Below, piece by piece: positions 1 through 8,096 of a stretch of DNA of 32,062 bases. This DNA is from CADEEX01 sp040081555. Lineage in GTDB: Bacteria > Acidobacteriota > Vicinamibacteria > Vicinamibacterales > CAVVIG01. The stretch lies in the NCBI GenBank assembly GCA_040081555.1, contig JBEBGG010000030.1, forward strand, positions 1 to 32,062, in the 5' to 3' direction. The notes under the pieces were generated by a model. It was not told the DNA's origin. It saw nothing but the letters and a program-made list of their open reading frames with translations, and made no database searches. The number at the start of each line of letters is the position of its first letter. The first letter of the stretch is position 1. The translations under genes were made by a program, and so were the position numbers.

Positions 1-2
1 AG

Positions 3-1380
3 GAGCTCAGCGACCTGTCGGTCTGGAGTTCGTTCCTCCGCATGCTCGACCCCGCTTCGACCTTCGAGGCCACCGCTGGCCTCCGCACCACCGGCGCGAC
101 GCTCCTGCCGAGCGCGGGCGACACTCCGGTGACGGCCGCGCAAGACCGTCGGCTGTCCACCGCCACCGCGAACGCCCGCTTCACACGCAGCCTCGGCCTG
201 CAGCTCCTGCGCGCCGGTGCGGACCTGCAGCGTTTCCCGGTTGCAGAGCGATTTTCAATGGGCCTGACGTCGGCTGCATTCAATGCAGCCGGGTTCAGAG
301 GGCTACAACGACGCACTGCGGCCGTACGACCTCACGCGCGGCGGAACACCATTCGTCTTCGATGAAGCCCGGACAGGGCACCAGGCGAGCGCCTTCGTGC
401 AGTCCACGCTGCAGGTCTCCCGAACGACGTTCAACCTCGGGCTGCGCTACGACGAGTACCGATTCCTGGTCGTCGGCCGACAACTGCAGCCACGGATCGG
501 CGTCGCCTATCGTGTACCCGGCCGACCGCTCGTGCTCCGCGCGTCCTACAACCGCAACTACCAGACGCCGCCGAATGAGAACCTGCTCCTGTCGAGCTCC
601 GAAGCGGCCAGCCGACTCGCGCCTGCGAGCGTGCGAGACGCGCTCGGCGGCTCGTACCAACCGATCCGTCCAGAGCGCCAGGACGTGTACGAAGGCGGCG
701 TGCAGCTGTCCGCCTGGGGATGGCTGACCGTCGACGGCTCGTGGTATCGCAAGCTGTCACGCGACCAGCAGGACAACAACAACTTCTTCGACACGGGGAT
801 CATCTTCCCGACGACGCTGCGCGCAATCCGTGTCACCGGGGCCGAGGGGCGGCTGAGTCTACTGTCCCGCCGTGGCCTGTCGGGGTCGATCAGCGCGACG
901 ACGGGTCGGGCCATCTCATCGCCGCCTTTCACGGGCGGGCTCTTCCTCGGCCAGGATGCCGTCGATCTGCTGTCGGCCGGGCCATTCGCGATCGACCACG
1001 ACCAGCGGCTCGGCATCCACGGCCTGCTTTCGTTCCATCCGGAAGGCCCTTGGTGGACGAGTGGCTCGGTGCGCTACGACAGCGGCCTGGTGGCGAACCC
1101 ATCGGATGCCGCGGAGGTTGCCGCCGACCCGGACTTCCGCGACCTGCTCCCCTACGTGAACCTGGCCGCCACGCCACCGCGCGTGCGACCGCGTACTGTC
1201 GTCGACCTCGCCGCCGGATTCGACGCGTCCGGCCCACACGGCCGTCGGACGTGGAGCGGGCAGATTCAGGTGACGAACCTGACGAACACGACCGCGCTCT
1301 ACAACTTCCAGTCGGTGTTCGTCGGCACGCGGCTGGTGCAACCGCGAACGCTGTCAATGCGGGTGACGCGCAGTTTCTGA
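3..1380 (+). CDS. TonB-dependent outer-membrane receptor, C-terminal part, reading frame interrupted near 285
   Basis: The gene enters from before the window and encodes the beta-barrel part of a TonB-dependent, OmpA/carboxypeptidase-like receptor that takes up large substrates across the outer membrane. The first frame runs from 3 to about 284 (arginine-rich strand segments such as GLRTTGATL and GADLQRFPV). The rest continues in the next frame from about 286 to 1380, with barrel motifs such as LGLRYDEYRF, ASYNRNYQTPPNENLLL and a final aromatic F typical of outer-membrane proteins. The two halves join smoothly if one base, probably G285, is removed, so this is one gene with a +1 insertion and not two genes. 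The insertion lies inside a perfect inverted repeat (272-290). I cannot tell a true pseudogene from a sequence error. The substrate is unknown. Confidence 0.85.
272..290. repeat. Perfect 9-bp inverted repeat, 1-nt centre, at the receptor frameshift
   Basis: The left arm GGCTGCATT (272-280) and right arm AATGCAGCC (282-290) are exact reverse complements around one C. The extra base that breaks the receptor frame (about G285) lies in the right arm. Removing it both restores the frame and makes the palindrome imperfect. Confidence 0.9.
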
Positions 1381-1733
1381 ACGGCTACCAAGGCGTAATG
1401 CGATGCACCAGACTTGCCAGAATGGCGAACTGCGGCCGGTTGGCGACGCTGACGACCTCGTGCGGTGTCCGTCGCGGTTCAACGTGCTCTTCACGAAAAG
1501 ACTCGTGTGACCAGCCCCCCCCCCGCAACGTCTTCCGAGTCGCCCGCGTAGGGTGGGGCGCAGTCTCTCGGGGGCCCCATCCTCCCTCCATGTCTTTGGC
1601 TGATCGGATTCCGGAACCGACGTGCGGTCATGAGTGAGTGGGCGGTGGGCGTCTTTTCACACGAGTAGCGCCGCGTTCGGCTGATCACGGGAGGACGGAT
1701 CTGGCCAAAGGCCGGGTAGGGTACGATTCTCCG
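1381..1733. other. 353-bp gap without a supported gene
   Basis: No reading frame here has convincing protein-like composition. The gap holds a run of ten C (1515-1524), a short inverted pair ACTCGTGTGA (1501-1510) and TCACACGAGT (1657-1666), a GC palindrome near 1571-1579, and at its end a -10-like element just before the next gene. No clear terminator for the receptor gene is seen. Confidence 0.6.
1722..1727 (+). promoter_or_regulatory. Possible -10 element (TACGAT) for a leaderless transcript
   Basis: TACGAT ends six bases before the ATG at 1734, exactly where a -10 box would sit if transcription began at the start codon. No Shine-Dalgarno sequence lies between them. No convincing -35 box was seen. 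Confidence 0.35.
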
Positions 1734-2984
1734 ATGCGTGCCGTCGTCTTGGCGCTGGCCGACCTCGGCCGAAGCGCTCGTATGCAGTATCACGCTCGCG
1801 CCTTGGCCGCGTGCGGGGTCGATGTCGACCTGGTCGGCTTTACGGGGACGCCGCTGCCGCGCGTCATCAATGAGGACCCGCGCATCACGGTGCACCGCTT
1901 CGAGCCCTCGTCGATGCGATTGCGGCAGACGATGGGCGTCGGTTATGCGATCGTGGCCGTGGTCGATACGCTTCGCGTGGCGTTCCGCTTGTGGCGTCAG
2001 TTGCGCGCGTTGCCCAGGCCCGGCCTGGTCATCGCACAGAACCCTCCGGCGTTCCCGACGCTCATGGTGTCGTGGTGGGCGCTGAAGCGCCGTGGTGTTC
2101 GGTTTGTGACGGACTGGCACAATCTTGGTTACACGGTGCTTCGTCTTCGTCTGGGAGGCTGGCATCCAGCGGTGCGTCTCGCACGATGGTACGAGCGCCG
2201 CGACGCCCGGAGGGTGGATGCGAACCTCTGTGTGTCGCGAGGCCTGGCGCGGTTTCTCGAGACGAGGTTCGGTGTGAAGGAAGCATTCGTGCTGTACGAC
2301 CGCCCGGCCGCTGTATTTACGCCGTTCGAACGTACGGAGCGCGAGCGCTTTCGGCAGGTGCTCTTCGGTCGGCTTGGCGTACGCCTCGGCGTGAACGGTC
2401 TCCTGGTATGCCCGACGAGCTGGACGGAAGATGAAGACTTTGACGTCGTCATCGACGCGGTCGTGCGCCTGGAGGAGCGTATCCGTGGATGGGAAGCCTC
2501 TGCGCCAGGCCGACGGTTCACCGACCTCGTGATTCTGGTGACTGGTGACGGCGCCCGGCGTCGGACGTTCGAGCGCCGCTTCGCAGGGCTGCCGCTACGC
2601 CGAGTCCAACTCCGCACGCGCTGGCTCGACCCGGAAGAATATCCGCTGGTGGTCGGCAGTGCAGACATTGGACTGTGCCTCCATCGCTCGTCGTCTGGCC
2701 TCGACATACCAATGAAGATTGCCGACCTCTTTGGTGCTGGCGTACCGGTCTGTGCGCTCGACTACGGCGCCAGCCTTGCCGAGCGCGTCCGCCATGGTGA
2801 GAACGGCCTGCTGTTCTCGAGCGCCCCGCAGCTGGCCGACGTCATCTTCGATCTCTTCGAAACGTTCCCATCGGACCGGGCGCTTCTTGAACGCCTGCGG
2901 CGCGGGACCCGCAAGACGACGCGAATGACGTGGGATGAGGGATGGGCGACCGAAGCCAAGCCGATTCTGCTGCCGGGCCGCTGA
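1734..2984 (+). CDS. ALG1-like (GT33-type) glycosyltransferase
   Basis: This 416-residue protein matches the whole length of eukaryotic ALG1, the enzyme that adds the first mannose from GDP-mannose to dolichol-PP-GlcNAc2. Shared signatures in order are DLGRSARMQYHA (about 9-20), QNPPAFP, TDWHNLGY (126-133), the RWYERRD region, SWTEDEDFD (229-237), RWLDPEEYPLVVGSADIGLCLH, SSSGLDIPMK (319-328) and HGENGLLF. These are the diagnostic ALG1 motifs as I remember them, and the donor-binding C-lobe is especially close. Unlike eukaryotic ALG1 it lacks an N-terminal membrane anchor. ATG 1734 is preferred over an upstream in-frame GTG at 1638 because similarity starts at MRAVVLALADLGRS. A membrane protein follows after 34 bp, so both probably build a lipid-linked glycan. 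The acceptor is unknown. Confidence 0.85.
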   Translation: MRAVVLALADLGRSARMQYHARALAACGVDVDLVGFTGTPLPRVINEDPRITVHRFEPSSMRLRQTMGVGYAIVAVVDTLRVAFRLWRQLRALPRPGLVIAQNPPAFPTLMVSWWALKRRGVRFVTDWHNLGYTVLRLRLGGWHPAVRLARWYERRDARRVDANLCVSRGLARFLETRFGVKEAFVLYDRPAAVFTPFERTERERFRQVLFGRLGVRLGVNGLLVCPTSWTEDEDFDVVIDAVVRLEERIRGWEASAPGRRFTDLVILVTGDGARRRTFERRFAGLPLRRVQLRTRWLDPEEYPLVVGSADIGLCLHRSSSGLDIPMKIADLFGAGVPVCALDYGASLAERVRHGENGLLFSSAPQLADVIFDLFETFPSDRALLERLRRGTRKTTRMTWDEGWATEAKPILLPGR

Positions 2985-3018
2985 CCTGGCCAGAGACACG
3001 GACCGCACCCAGGCACCG

Positions 3019-5277
3019 ATGGCAACAGAGGCATCCCTGAAGCCTGCGCTCGTTCTTGGCGCCGCCTATCTGGCGGTCGCGCTCGGCATGGCGGTCCCGC
3101 TCCTGCCGCATCTTGCGTCAGCCTTTCCGCACGACAGCGGCGATCCGCTCCTCAATACCTGGCTGCTGTGGTGGAATACGCAGCACCTGCCGCTGACGGC
3201 CGCGTGGTGGAATGCGCCGATGTTCTATCCAGCACCGGACGTCATGGCACTGTCAGAAGTGCTGCTCGGCCTCATGCCGATCACCGCACCGGTGCAGTGG
3301 CTGACCGGCAGCCCGCTGGTCGCCTACAACGTCGCCTTTCTCCTGACATTTCCGCTCTGCGGCATGGCTGCGGCGCTGCTCGCGCATGTGCTCACGGGGC
3401 GCAGAGACGCGGCGGCTGTGGCTGGATTGGCCTTCGCGTTTGCACCCTATCGGATGGGGCAGCTCGCGCACCTGCAGATGCTCGCTTACTACGGCGCGCC
3501 ACTCGCGCTGGCGGGTCTGCAGGTCTACGATCGTACCCATCGCCGAAGGTGGCTCGCGCTGTTTGGCGGCGCCTGGCTCATGCAGGCGCTGACCAACGGG
3601 TATGCACTCTTTCACCTGTCGGTGCTTGTCGGCCTGTGGATCGTTTGGTTTGTGAGGACGAGACGCGCGCTCATCGAGATCGCCGTAACCTGGGCGCTGG
3701 CGATCGTGCCGGTGGCGCCGCTGCTGCTCAAGTATCAACAGGTCCACGATCGCTGGCATCTGACGCGCGATATCAACGAGATCAGGCGCTTCAGTGTCGA
3801 CCTGGCGGACTTCTTCCGCGTCCCGTCGGAGCTGGTGCTGTGGGGAGAGCGGATGTGGATGGGTCGGCCGGAGACGACCGTTTTCCCAGGCGCCACGGTT
3901 TGCGCGATCTTCGCTGTTTGGATGTGGGTCGACTGGAGGGCGGCTCGTCATGACGAGCGCACTGGACCGGCGATCGAGGAGCGCGTGCTGCTGTATGTGT
4001 CCATGGCTGCTGGGGTCATTGCCGTCAGCGCCTTGACGATTGGCCCCTGGCGTCTGGGGCCACTGAGCGTCTCAGACTTTCACAAGCCATTTTCTATCGC
4101 TGTGTATGCGCGGCTGCTTGCCTGGGTCCGCGGCCGATCGATGCGCGATGGCTGGCAGGCGCGTTCCGTTGTCATGTTCTACTTCGTCGCGGTGATCGCC
4201 ATGTACGGACTCGCGCTGGGGCCCGAGCCACGCCTCCTCGGCCGGCCGTTGTTGTACGAACCTCCGTACGCCTGGTTGATGCGCCTGCCTGGCTTCGCGT
4301 CGCTTCGCGTACCTGGACGCTTTGCGATGCTGGCCGTGCTGTGCCAATCCATGCTCCTCTCGATGGCGGTGGCGAGATTCGCGACCGGACGCTGGCAACG
4401 CGTGTTGCCGGCGGCGCTTGCGCTTGGCATTCTTGCGGACGGATGGGTGCGCCTTCCGGTCGTGCCCGTTCCGCCACCCGGGCCCACGGTGGATGCTGCC
4501 GCGTCGGCGGTTGTCGAGTTACCCGTGGGCGATTTGGCGGTCGATTTCGTCGCCCTCTATCACCAGATGATGCATCGCCGCCCACTGATGAACGGCTACA
4601 GCGGCTACAACCCACCGCACTACTTGCCGTTGGCAGATGCGGTACGGGCAGGGCAGGTCGAGGTACTTGCCGAGATCGCTCAAACAGGCAGCATCGAGGT
4701 GGCAATTGATCGCGGGCGCGCCGACTCGCCGGCGCTGACTGCGCTGGTTTCTGCGGTGGCCGGTGCGCGCGCGCTGCCGACCGAGCAGCGTTGGGTCAGG
4801 TTTCTCGTCCCACAGACACGCCGCACCCTACCGCCCTCGGGCGCGATCCTCCAGGTGGCCCTTCTTTCGGCGAACGTTGGCAATCAGGACGCGCCACGCA
4901 TGCTCGACGGCGACATCGAGACCGCATGGCATGGGGGCCGCGATCAGATTGGCCACGAGGAGGTGACGGTCGATCTTGGCGTGGCCAGGGAGGTTGGCGC
5001 CCTCGTCATGGAGATGGGGCCACTGGCCTTCGGTCATCCGAGGGAACTTGCGATTGATGTCGAGAATCCACGCGGCGAATTTGTCGAGGCGTTCCGTGGC
5101 CCGACGGCCGCGTTTGCACTCCGCGCCGCCCTCGAAGACAGCCAACGAGTGCCGATATCGATTCCACTCGGCCGTGTGACGACCAGGCGGCTGCGTCTGC
5201 GGCAACTCGGATCGGCGGCTGGTATTCCGTGGTGGATTGCGGAACTCAGCGTTCGGGCCCCCGACGCGACACAATAA
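3019..5277 (+). CDS. Polytopic membrane protein, GT-C/YfhO-like, with C-terminal discoidin-like domain
   Basis: This 752-residue protein has roughly a dozen hydrophobic segments in its first 480 residues. They begin with LVLGAAYLAVALGMAVPLL, followed by an outside loop with acidic residues (HDSGDPLLNTWLLWWNTQ), the layout of GT-C fold glycosyltransferases that use lipid-phosphate sugars. From about residue 609 to 748 comes a soluble part with LLSANVGNQDAPRMLDGDI, TAWHGG and a VDLGVAREVGALVMEMG strand, which fits an F5/8-type C (discoidin) galactose-binding fold on the outer face. ATG 3019 is chosen over the upstream start at 2935, which would overlap the ALG1-like gene. It lies 34 bp after that gene and 3 bp before the LysR gene. 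The enzymatic role is inferred and the substrate unknown. Confidence 0.7.
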   Translation: MATEASLKPALVLGAAYLAVALGMAVPLLPHLASAFPHDSGDPLLNTWLLWWNTQHLPLTAAWWNAPMFYPAPDVMALSEVLLGLMPITAPVQWLTGSPLVAYNVAFLLTFPLCGMAAALLAHVLTGRRDAAAVAGLAFAFAPYRMGQLAHLQMLAYYGAPLALAGLQVYDRTHRRRWLALFGGAWLMQALTNGYALFHLSVLVGLWIVWFVRTRRALIEIAVTWALAIVPVAPLLLKYQQVHDRWHLTRDINEIRRFSVDLADFFRVPSELVLWGERMWMGRPETTVFPGATVCAIFAVWMWVDWRAARHDERTGPAIEERVLLYVSMAAGVIAVSALTIGPWRLGPLSVSDFHKPFSIAVYARLLAWVRGRSMRDGWQARSVVMFYFVAVIAMYGLALGPEPRLLGRPLLYEPPYAWLMRLPGFASLRVPGRFAMLAVLCQSMLLSMAVARFATGRWQRVLPAALALGILADGWVRLPVVPVPPPGPTVDAAASAVVELPVGDLAVDFVALYHQMMHRRPLMNGYSGYNPPHYLPLADAVRAGQVEVLAEIAQTGSIEVAIDRGRADSPALTALVSAVAGARALPTEQRWVRFLVPQTRRTLPPSGAILQVALLSANVGNQDAPRMLDGDIETAWHGGRDQIGHEEVTVDLGVAREVGALVMEMGPLAFGHPRELAIDVENPRGEFVEAFRGPTAAFALRAALEDSQRVPISIPLGRVTTRRLRLRQLGSAAGIPWWIAELSVRAPDATQ

Positions 5278-5280
5278 GCC

Positions 5281-6186
5281 ATGGACCTCCGCCAGCTCGA
5301 AATCCTCCAGGCGATCGCCGAGACCGGGTCGTTCACGGCCTGCGGCCGCAAGCTGCACGTCTCGCAATCGGCAATCAGCCGCCAGATCGCGCTCCTCGAG
5401 GACGAACTTGGCGAGCCACTCTTCCTGCGCATCGGTCGCCACGTGCGTATGACTCACGCCGCCGAAACGCTGGTGCAGCTCGGGCAGCGCGTCTTTCAGG
5501 ATGTGAGGGACACGGTCGGCGCGATCACCGATCGCACGCACGCGCTGCGCGGTACGCTCCGCCTGGCCGGTGGCATGACCGTCTGCCTTTACGTATTTCC
5601 CCCGCTCCTAAAGCACATGAAGCGTGCGCACCCGAAGCTCGATATTCGGCTGACGACGACGACGGCGGGGAAGTCGATCGAAGAGATTCGGGCGGGACGC
5701 GTGGATGCGGGTCTTCTGACACTGCCCGTGGACGAGTCCGACCTGGTGACCGTCCCGGTGCTGCGCGAAGAACTGCTGCTCATTACGATGCCGACGCATC
5801 CGCTCGCCAAGCGGAAGAAGATTTACGCGCAGGACATTGCCAACGAGCCGTTCGTGCTCTTTGAGAACGGATCCGCCACGCGCAAGGTGATCGACACGTT
5901 CTTCTTCAACGAAAAGATCGAGCCGACCGTGGTCATGGACACCGAGAACGTCGAGATCATCAAGGCGATGGTCAAGACAGGGCTGGGCATCGGCATCGTT
6001 CCTTACCAGGCGATCGACCGGGAGGTTCGCCTGAAGCAGTTCTTTTGCGCGCGGATCGAAGGACACGAACTGGTGCGAGAAACAGGGTGGGTGTACGCGC
6101 GATCGAATCGCGTGCCGAGGATGATCAGCGAGTTGCTGACGGCCTACGACGACATCAAGGGGAAGCTGCAGTTGTCGCCCCGTTGA
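5281..6186 (+). CDS. LysR-family transcriptional regulator
   Basis: This 301-residue DNA-binding regulator has a winged helix-turn-helix at 1-60 (MDLRQLEILQAIAETGSFT, then VSQSAISRQIALLEDELG) and a two-lobed effector domain from about 90 (LRLAGGMTVCLYVFPPLL through GLGIGIVPYQAI). Its length is normal for the family. The ATG is 3 bp after the previous stop, so it can be read from the same transcript as the upstream glycosylation genes. LysR proteins often control a divergent gene, but none is divergent here. Its 3' end overlaps the convergent histidine kinase gene by 32 bp. The effector cannot be named from sequence. Confidence 0.9.
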   Translation: MDLRQLEILQAIAETGSFTACGRKLHVSQSAISRQIALLEDELGEPLFLRIGRHVRMTHAAETLVQLGQRVFQDVRDTVGAITDRTHALRGTLRLAGGMTVCLYVFPPLLKHMKRAHPKLDIRLTTTTAGKSIEEIRAGRVDAGLLTLPVDESDLVTVPVLREELLLITMPTHPLAKRKKIYAQDIANEPFVLFENGSATRKVIDTFFFNEKIEPTVVMDTENVEIIKAMVKTGLGIGIVPYQAIDREVRLKQFFCARIEGHELVRETGWVYARSNRVPRMISELLTAYDDIKGKLQLSPR

Positions 6187-7720
6187 GCTCATCGGGGATC
6201 GTGAACTGGAAGACCGTGCGGCCAGGCCCGCTCTCGACGGCGATTGCGCTGCCATGGCGCTCGACAATAGCCTTGACGATCGAGAGACCCAGGCCACTGC
6301 CAGACGGCGCCGCATCGCCGGCACGCGCACGTGATGAGTCAGCGCGGTAGAAGCGGTCGAAGAGATGGGGGATGTGCTCGGCAGCAATGCCCGGCCCGGC
6401 GTTGGTCACGCTGAGCGTGACACCGGCGGAGGTGATCCGCGCCCGGAGCTCGATGGCCGACCCTTGTGGCGCGTAGCGGAGGGCGTTGGCCGTGAGATTC
6501 TGCAGCGCTTGCTCCAGTCGATCCCGATCGCCTCGCACCCGCGTGACGCCGGATTCGATCTGGACGTCGACCCGTACTGAGGCCTCGCGCGCAGGAATTT
6601 CGTGGCGAGCGACGACGCGCGCAAACAGATCCGCCACAGGCACACTCTCGATGTGCAGGGAGCCGCCACCGTCTTCGAGCCGCGCCAAGTCGAGCAGGTC
6701 CCTGACGATGCGCTCGAGGCGCGTGGTTTCATCCGACACGATGCCCAGGTAGCGCTGCCGAGTGTCGGCGGACAAGGGCATGTCCGGCATCGACAGTGTC
6801 TCGAGGTAGCCGCGAATCGCTGTCATCGGCGTGTTCAGCTCGTGCGAGACGTCAGCCAGCAGCTGACGGCGTGCGCGGTCCGCAGACTGTAGTGCCGCTG
6901 CCCGCGCGGAGAGGTCAACGGCCATGGCATTGAAGGCCCTTGCGACCGCTGCCACTTCGTCGTTGCCTTGATCGGGCGCGCGTGCCGAGAGATCGCCCGC
7001 GCCGAGCTTGCGCGCCGCACTCTCGACATCGCGCAGTCTGGCTCGCGCGGGGCCGAAGATCACCACTGTTGCGATGAGGGCGCCGACGATCAGCGTGGCC
7101 AGCGCCACCAGCCCGAGGACGGGGCCGTAACGTGCCAAAAGAAACGTGAACGGCGGCTGCGGGGGAACGACGACCGCGCCGACCAGCTCTCCCGAGGCGA
7201 AGATCGGCCTGGGGCGCATCGGTCCGAACCCGCGTTCGCCTCCCTGGCGGCTCTCCTGTTCGACTCCGGGGCCTTCTCGCCGAAGCGGCCCCGGCCGGCT
7301 GGGTGGCGGCTCGTCAAACGGTCGGCGGCCGCCGAATTCTCGCCCGCGCATTCCGCGGTTGGCCGGCGCGCGCTGCATCGCCGAGAATCTGGATCGGGAT
7401 TCATTGACGATTCGCGTTGGGAAAGGGCCGCCGATTTCGATAGGGTCGCCGCTGGTCAGCAGCACGAAGAACGGTTGCACATCGCGACTGTATTCCTGGC
7501 GGAGATAGGCGCCAAGGTCGAGCGCTGGATTCCGATCGAGAGCACGGGAGGCGTCGAGGGCAATCGTCTGGGCCAGAAGATCAGGTGGCTGATTGGGAAC
7601 CGTACGGCCAGAGCGCGCGATCACCCAGACAAACAACATCGCCTGGACGCCGAGCAGCAGCGCCAGGCACCCGACAAAGCCGATCGCGATTCTCCAGTAG
7701 AGACTGTGATGCCACTTCAT
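6155..7720 (-). CDS. Membrane sensor histidine kinase (HAMP, HisKA, HATPase)
   Basis: The 521-residue protein starts with a membrane helix (IAIGFVGCLALLLGVQAML). A periplasmic sensor follows with a long Pro/Gly/Arg-rich stretch (around 110-170), then a second helix (LVALATLIVGALIATVVIFG) and a HAMP linker (ARKLGAGDLSARAPDQGNDE). The phospho-acceptor is His293 in DVSHELNTPM, and the ATPase domain has the N-box LTANALRYAPQG and the G-boxes NAGPGI and GSGLGLSIVKAI. It would autophosphorylate and pass phosphate to a response regulator, but none is adjacent, so it is an orphan in this window. A -10-like TACAGT (7745-7750) gives a leader of about 18 bases. The low-complexity sensor region is unusual and its signal is unknown. 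Confidence 0.92.
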   Translation of the reverse strand: MKWHHSLYWRIAIGFVGCLALLLGVQAMLFVWVIARSGRTVPNQPPDLLAQTIALDASRALDRNPALDLGAYLRQEYSRDVQPFFVLLTSGDPIEIGGPFPTRIVNESRSRFSAMQRAPANRGMRGREFGGRRPFDEPPPSRPGPLRREGPGVEQESRQGGERGFGPMRPRPIFASGELVGAVVVPPQPPFTFLLARYGPVLGLVALATLIVGALIATVVIFGPARARLRDVESAARKLGAGDLSARAPDQGNDEVAAVARAFNAMAVDLSARAAALQSADRARRQLLADVSHELNTPMTAIRGYLETLSMPDMPLSADTRQRYLGIVSDETTRLERIVRDLLDLARLEDGGGSLHIESVPVADLFARVVARHEIPAREASVRVDVQIESGVTRVRGDRDRLEQALQNLTANALRYAPQGSAIELRARITSAGVTLSVTNAGPGIAAEHIPHLFDRFYRADSSRARAGDAAPSGSGLGLSIVKAIVERHGSAIAVESGPGRTVFQFTIPDELNGATTAASP

Positions 7721-7744
7721 GATCGAGGACGTGGGTATGAGGCC

Positions 7745-7750
7745 ACTGTA
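7745..7750 (-). promoter_or_regulatory. Possible -10 element (TACAGT) for the histidine kinase gene
   Basis: On the minus strand GCTACAGT ends 24 bases before the ATG at 7720. It matches the GCTAYANT pattern also found before the tRNA, carD and rex. No -35 match was found. Confidence 0.35.
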
Positions 7751-7799
7751 GCGCGGGCCAACACCGCACGCCTCGGTTCACCGTTTTTTCACGCGCCGT

Positions 7800-8078
7800 T
7801 CACTCGTCGCCGTCGTCGTCCTCATCGTCGGCATAACCGGTGGCGATGAAGCGTACGGCAGTGTCGGTGCGGCCGAGCGAGAGCAGTGCGCGTTGGATGC
7901 GATCGGTGTAGTTCTGCTGCACGTGGCGGCCGTCGGCCGCGGCGGAAATCCAGACCGTGATCTGATCGCCAGAATCAGAGGCGTACGACGAGGAGAGGAA
8001 CCAGCGGCGGAACTCTTCCGGATCGAGTTCCGCCCGCAGGATGTCGAGTATCTGGATCCAGACGTTGCCGTCAGTCAT
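7800..8078 (-). CDS. Stand-alone DnaA domain I-like small protein
   Basis: This 92-residue protein matches the N-terminal domain of the replication initiator DnaA: VWIQILDILRAELDPEEFRRW at 6-26, then a strand ITVWIS, then YTDRIQRALLSLG and VRFIATG. Domain I of DnaA mediates self-assembly and DnaB helicase or regulator contacts. The ATPase and DNA-binding domains are absent, and the protein ends in an acidic tail (DDEDDDGDE). It starts 18 bp after the RRM gene on the same strand, so the two are probably co-transcribed. A role as a DnaA or helicase partner is inference. The fold match could also be a distant relative used elsewhere. Confidence 0.6.
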   Translation of the reverse strand: MTDGNVWIQILDILRAELDPEEFRRWFLSSSYASDSGDQITVWISAAADGRHVQQNYTDRIQRALLSLGRTDTAVRFIATGYADDEDDDGDE

Positions 8079-8096
8079 GACGGACGCGGGACAGCC

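Noticed and set aside
720..1637. Plus-strand 305-residue frame over the receptor gene
   Set aside because: It overlaps the receptor frame and has Arg/Pro-rich shadow composition.
1491..2165. Minus-strand 224-residue frame
   Set aside because: It runs antisense to the ALG1-like gene and has no family text. The composition is that of a shadow frame.
7771..7788. Hairpin with six T resembling a terminator on the plus strand
   Set aside because: The stem is only four pairs with a two-base loop, and no plus-strand gene ends nearby.
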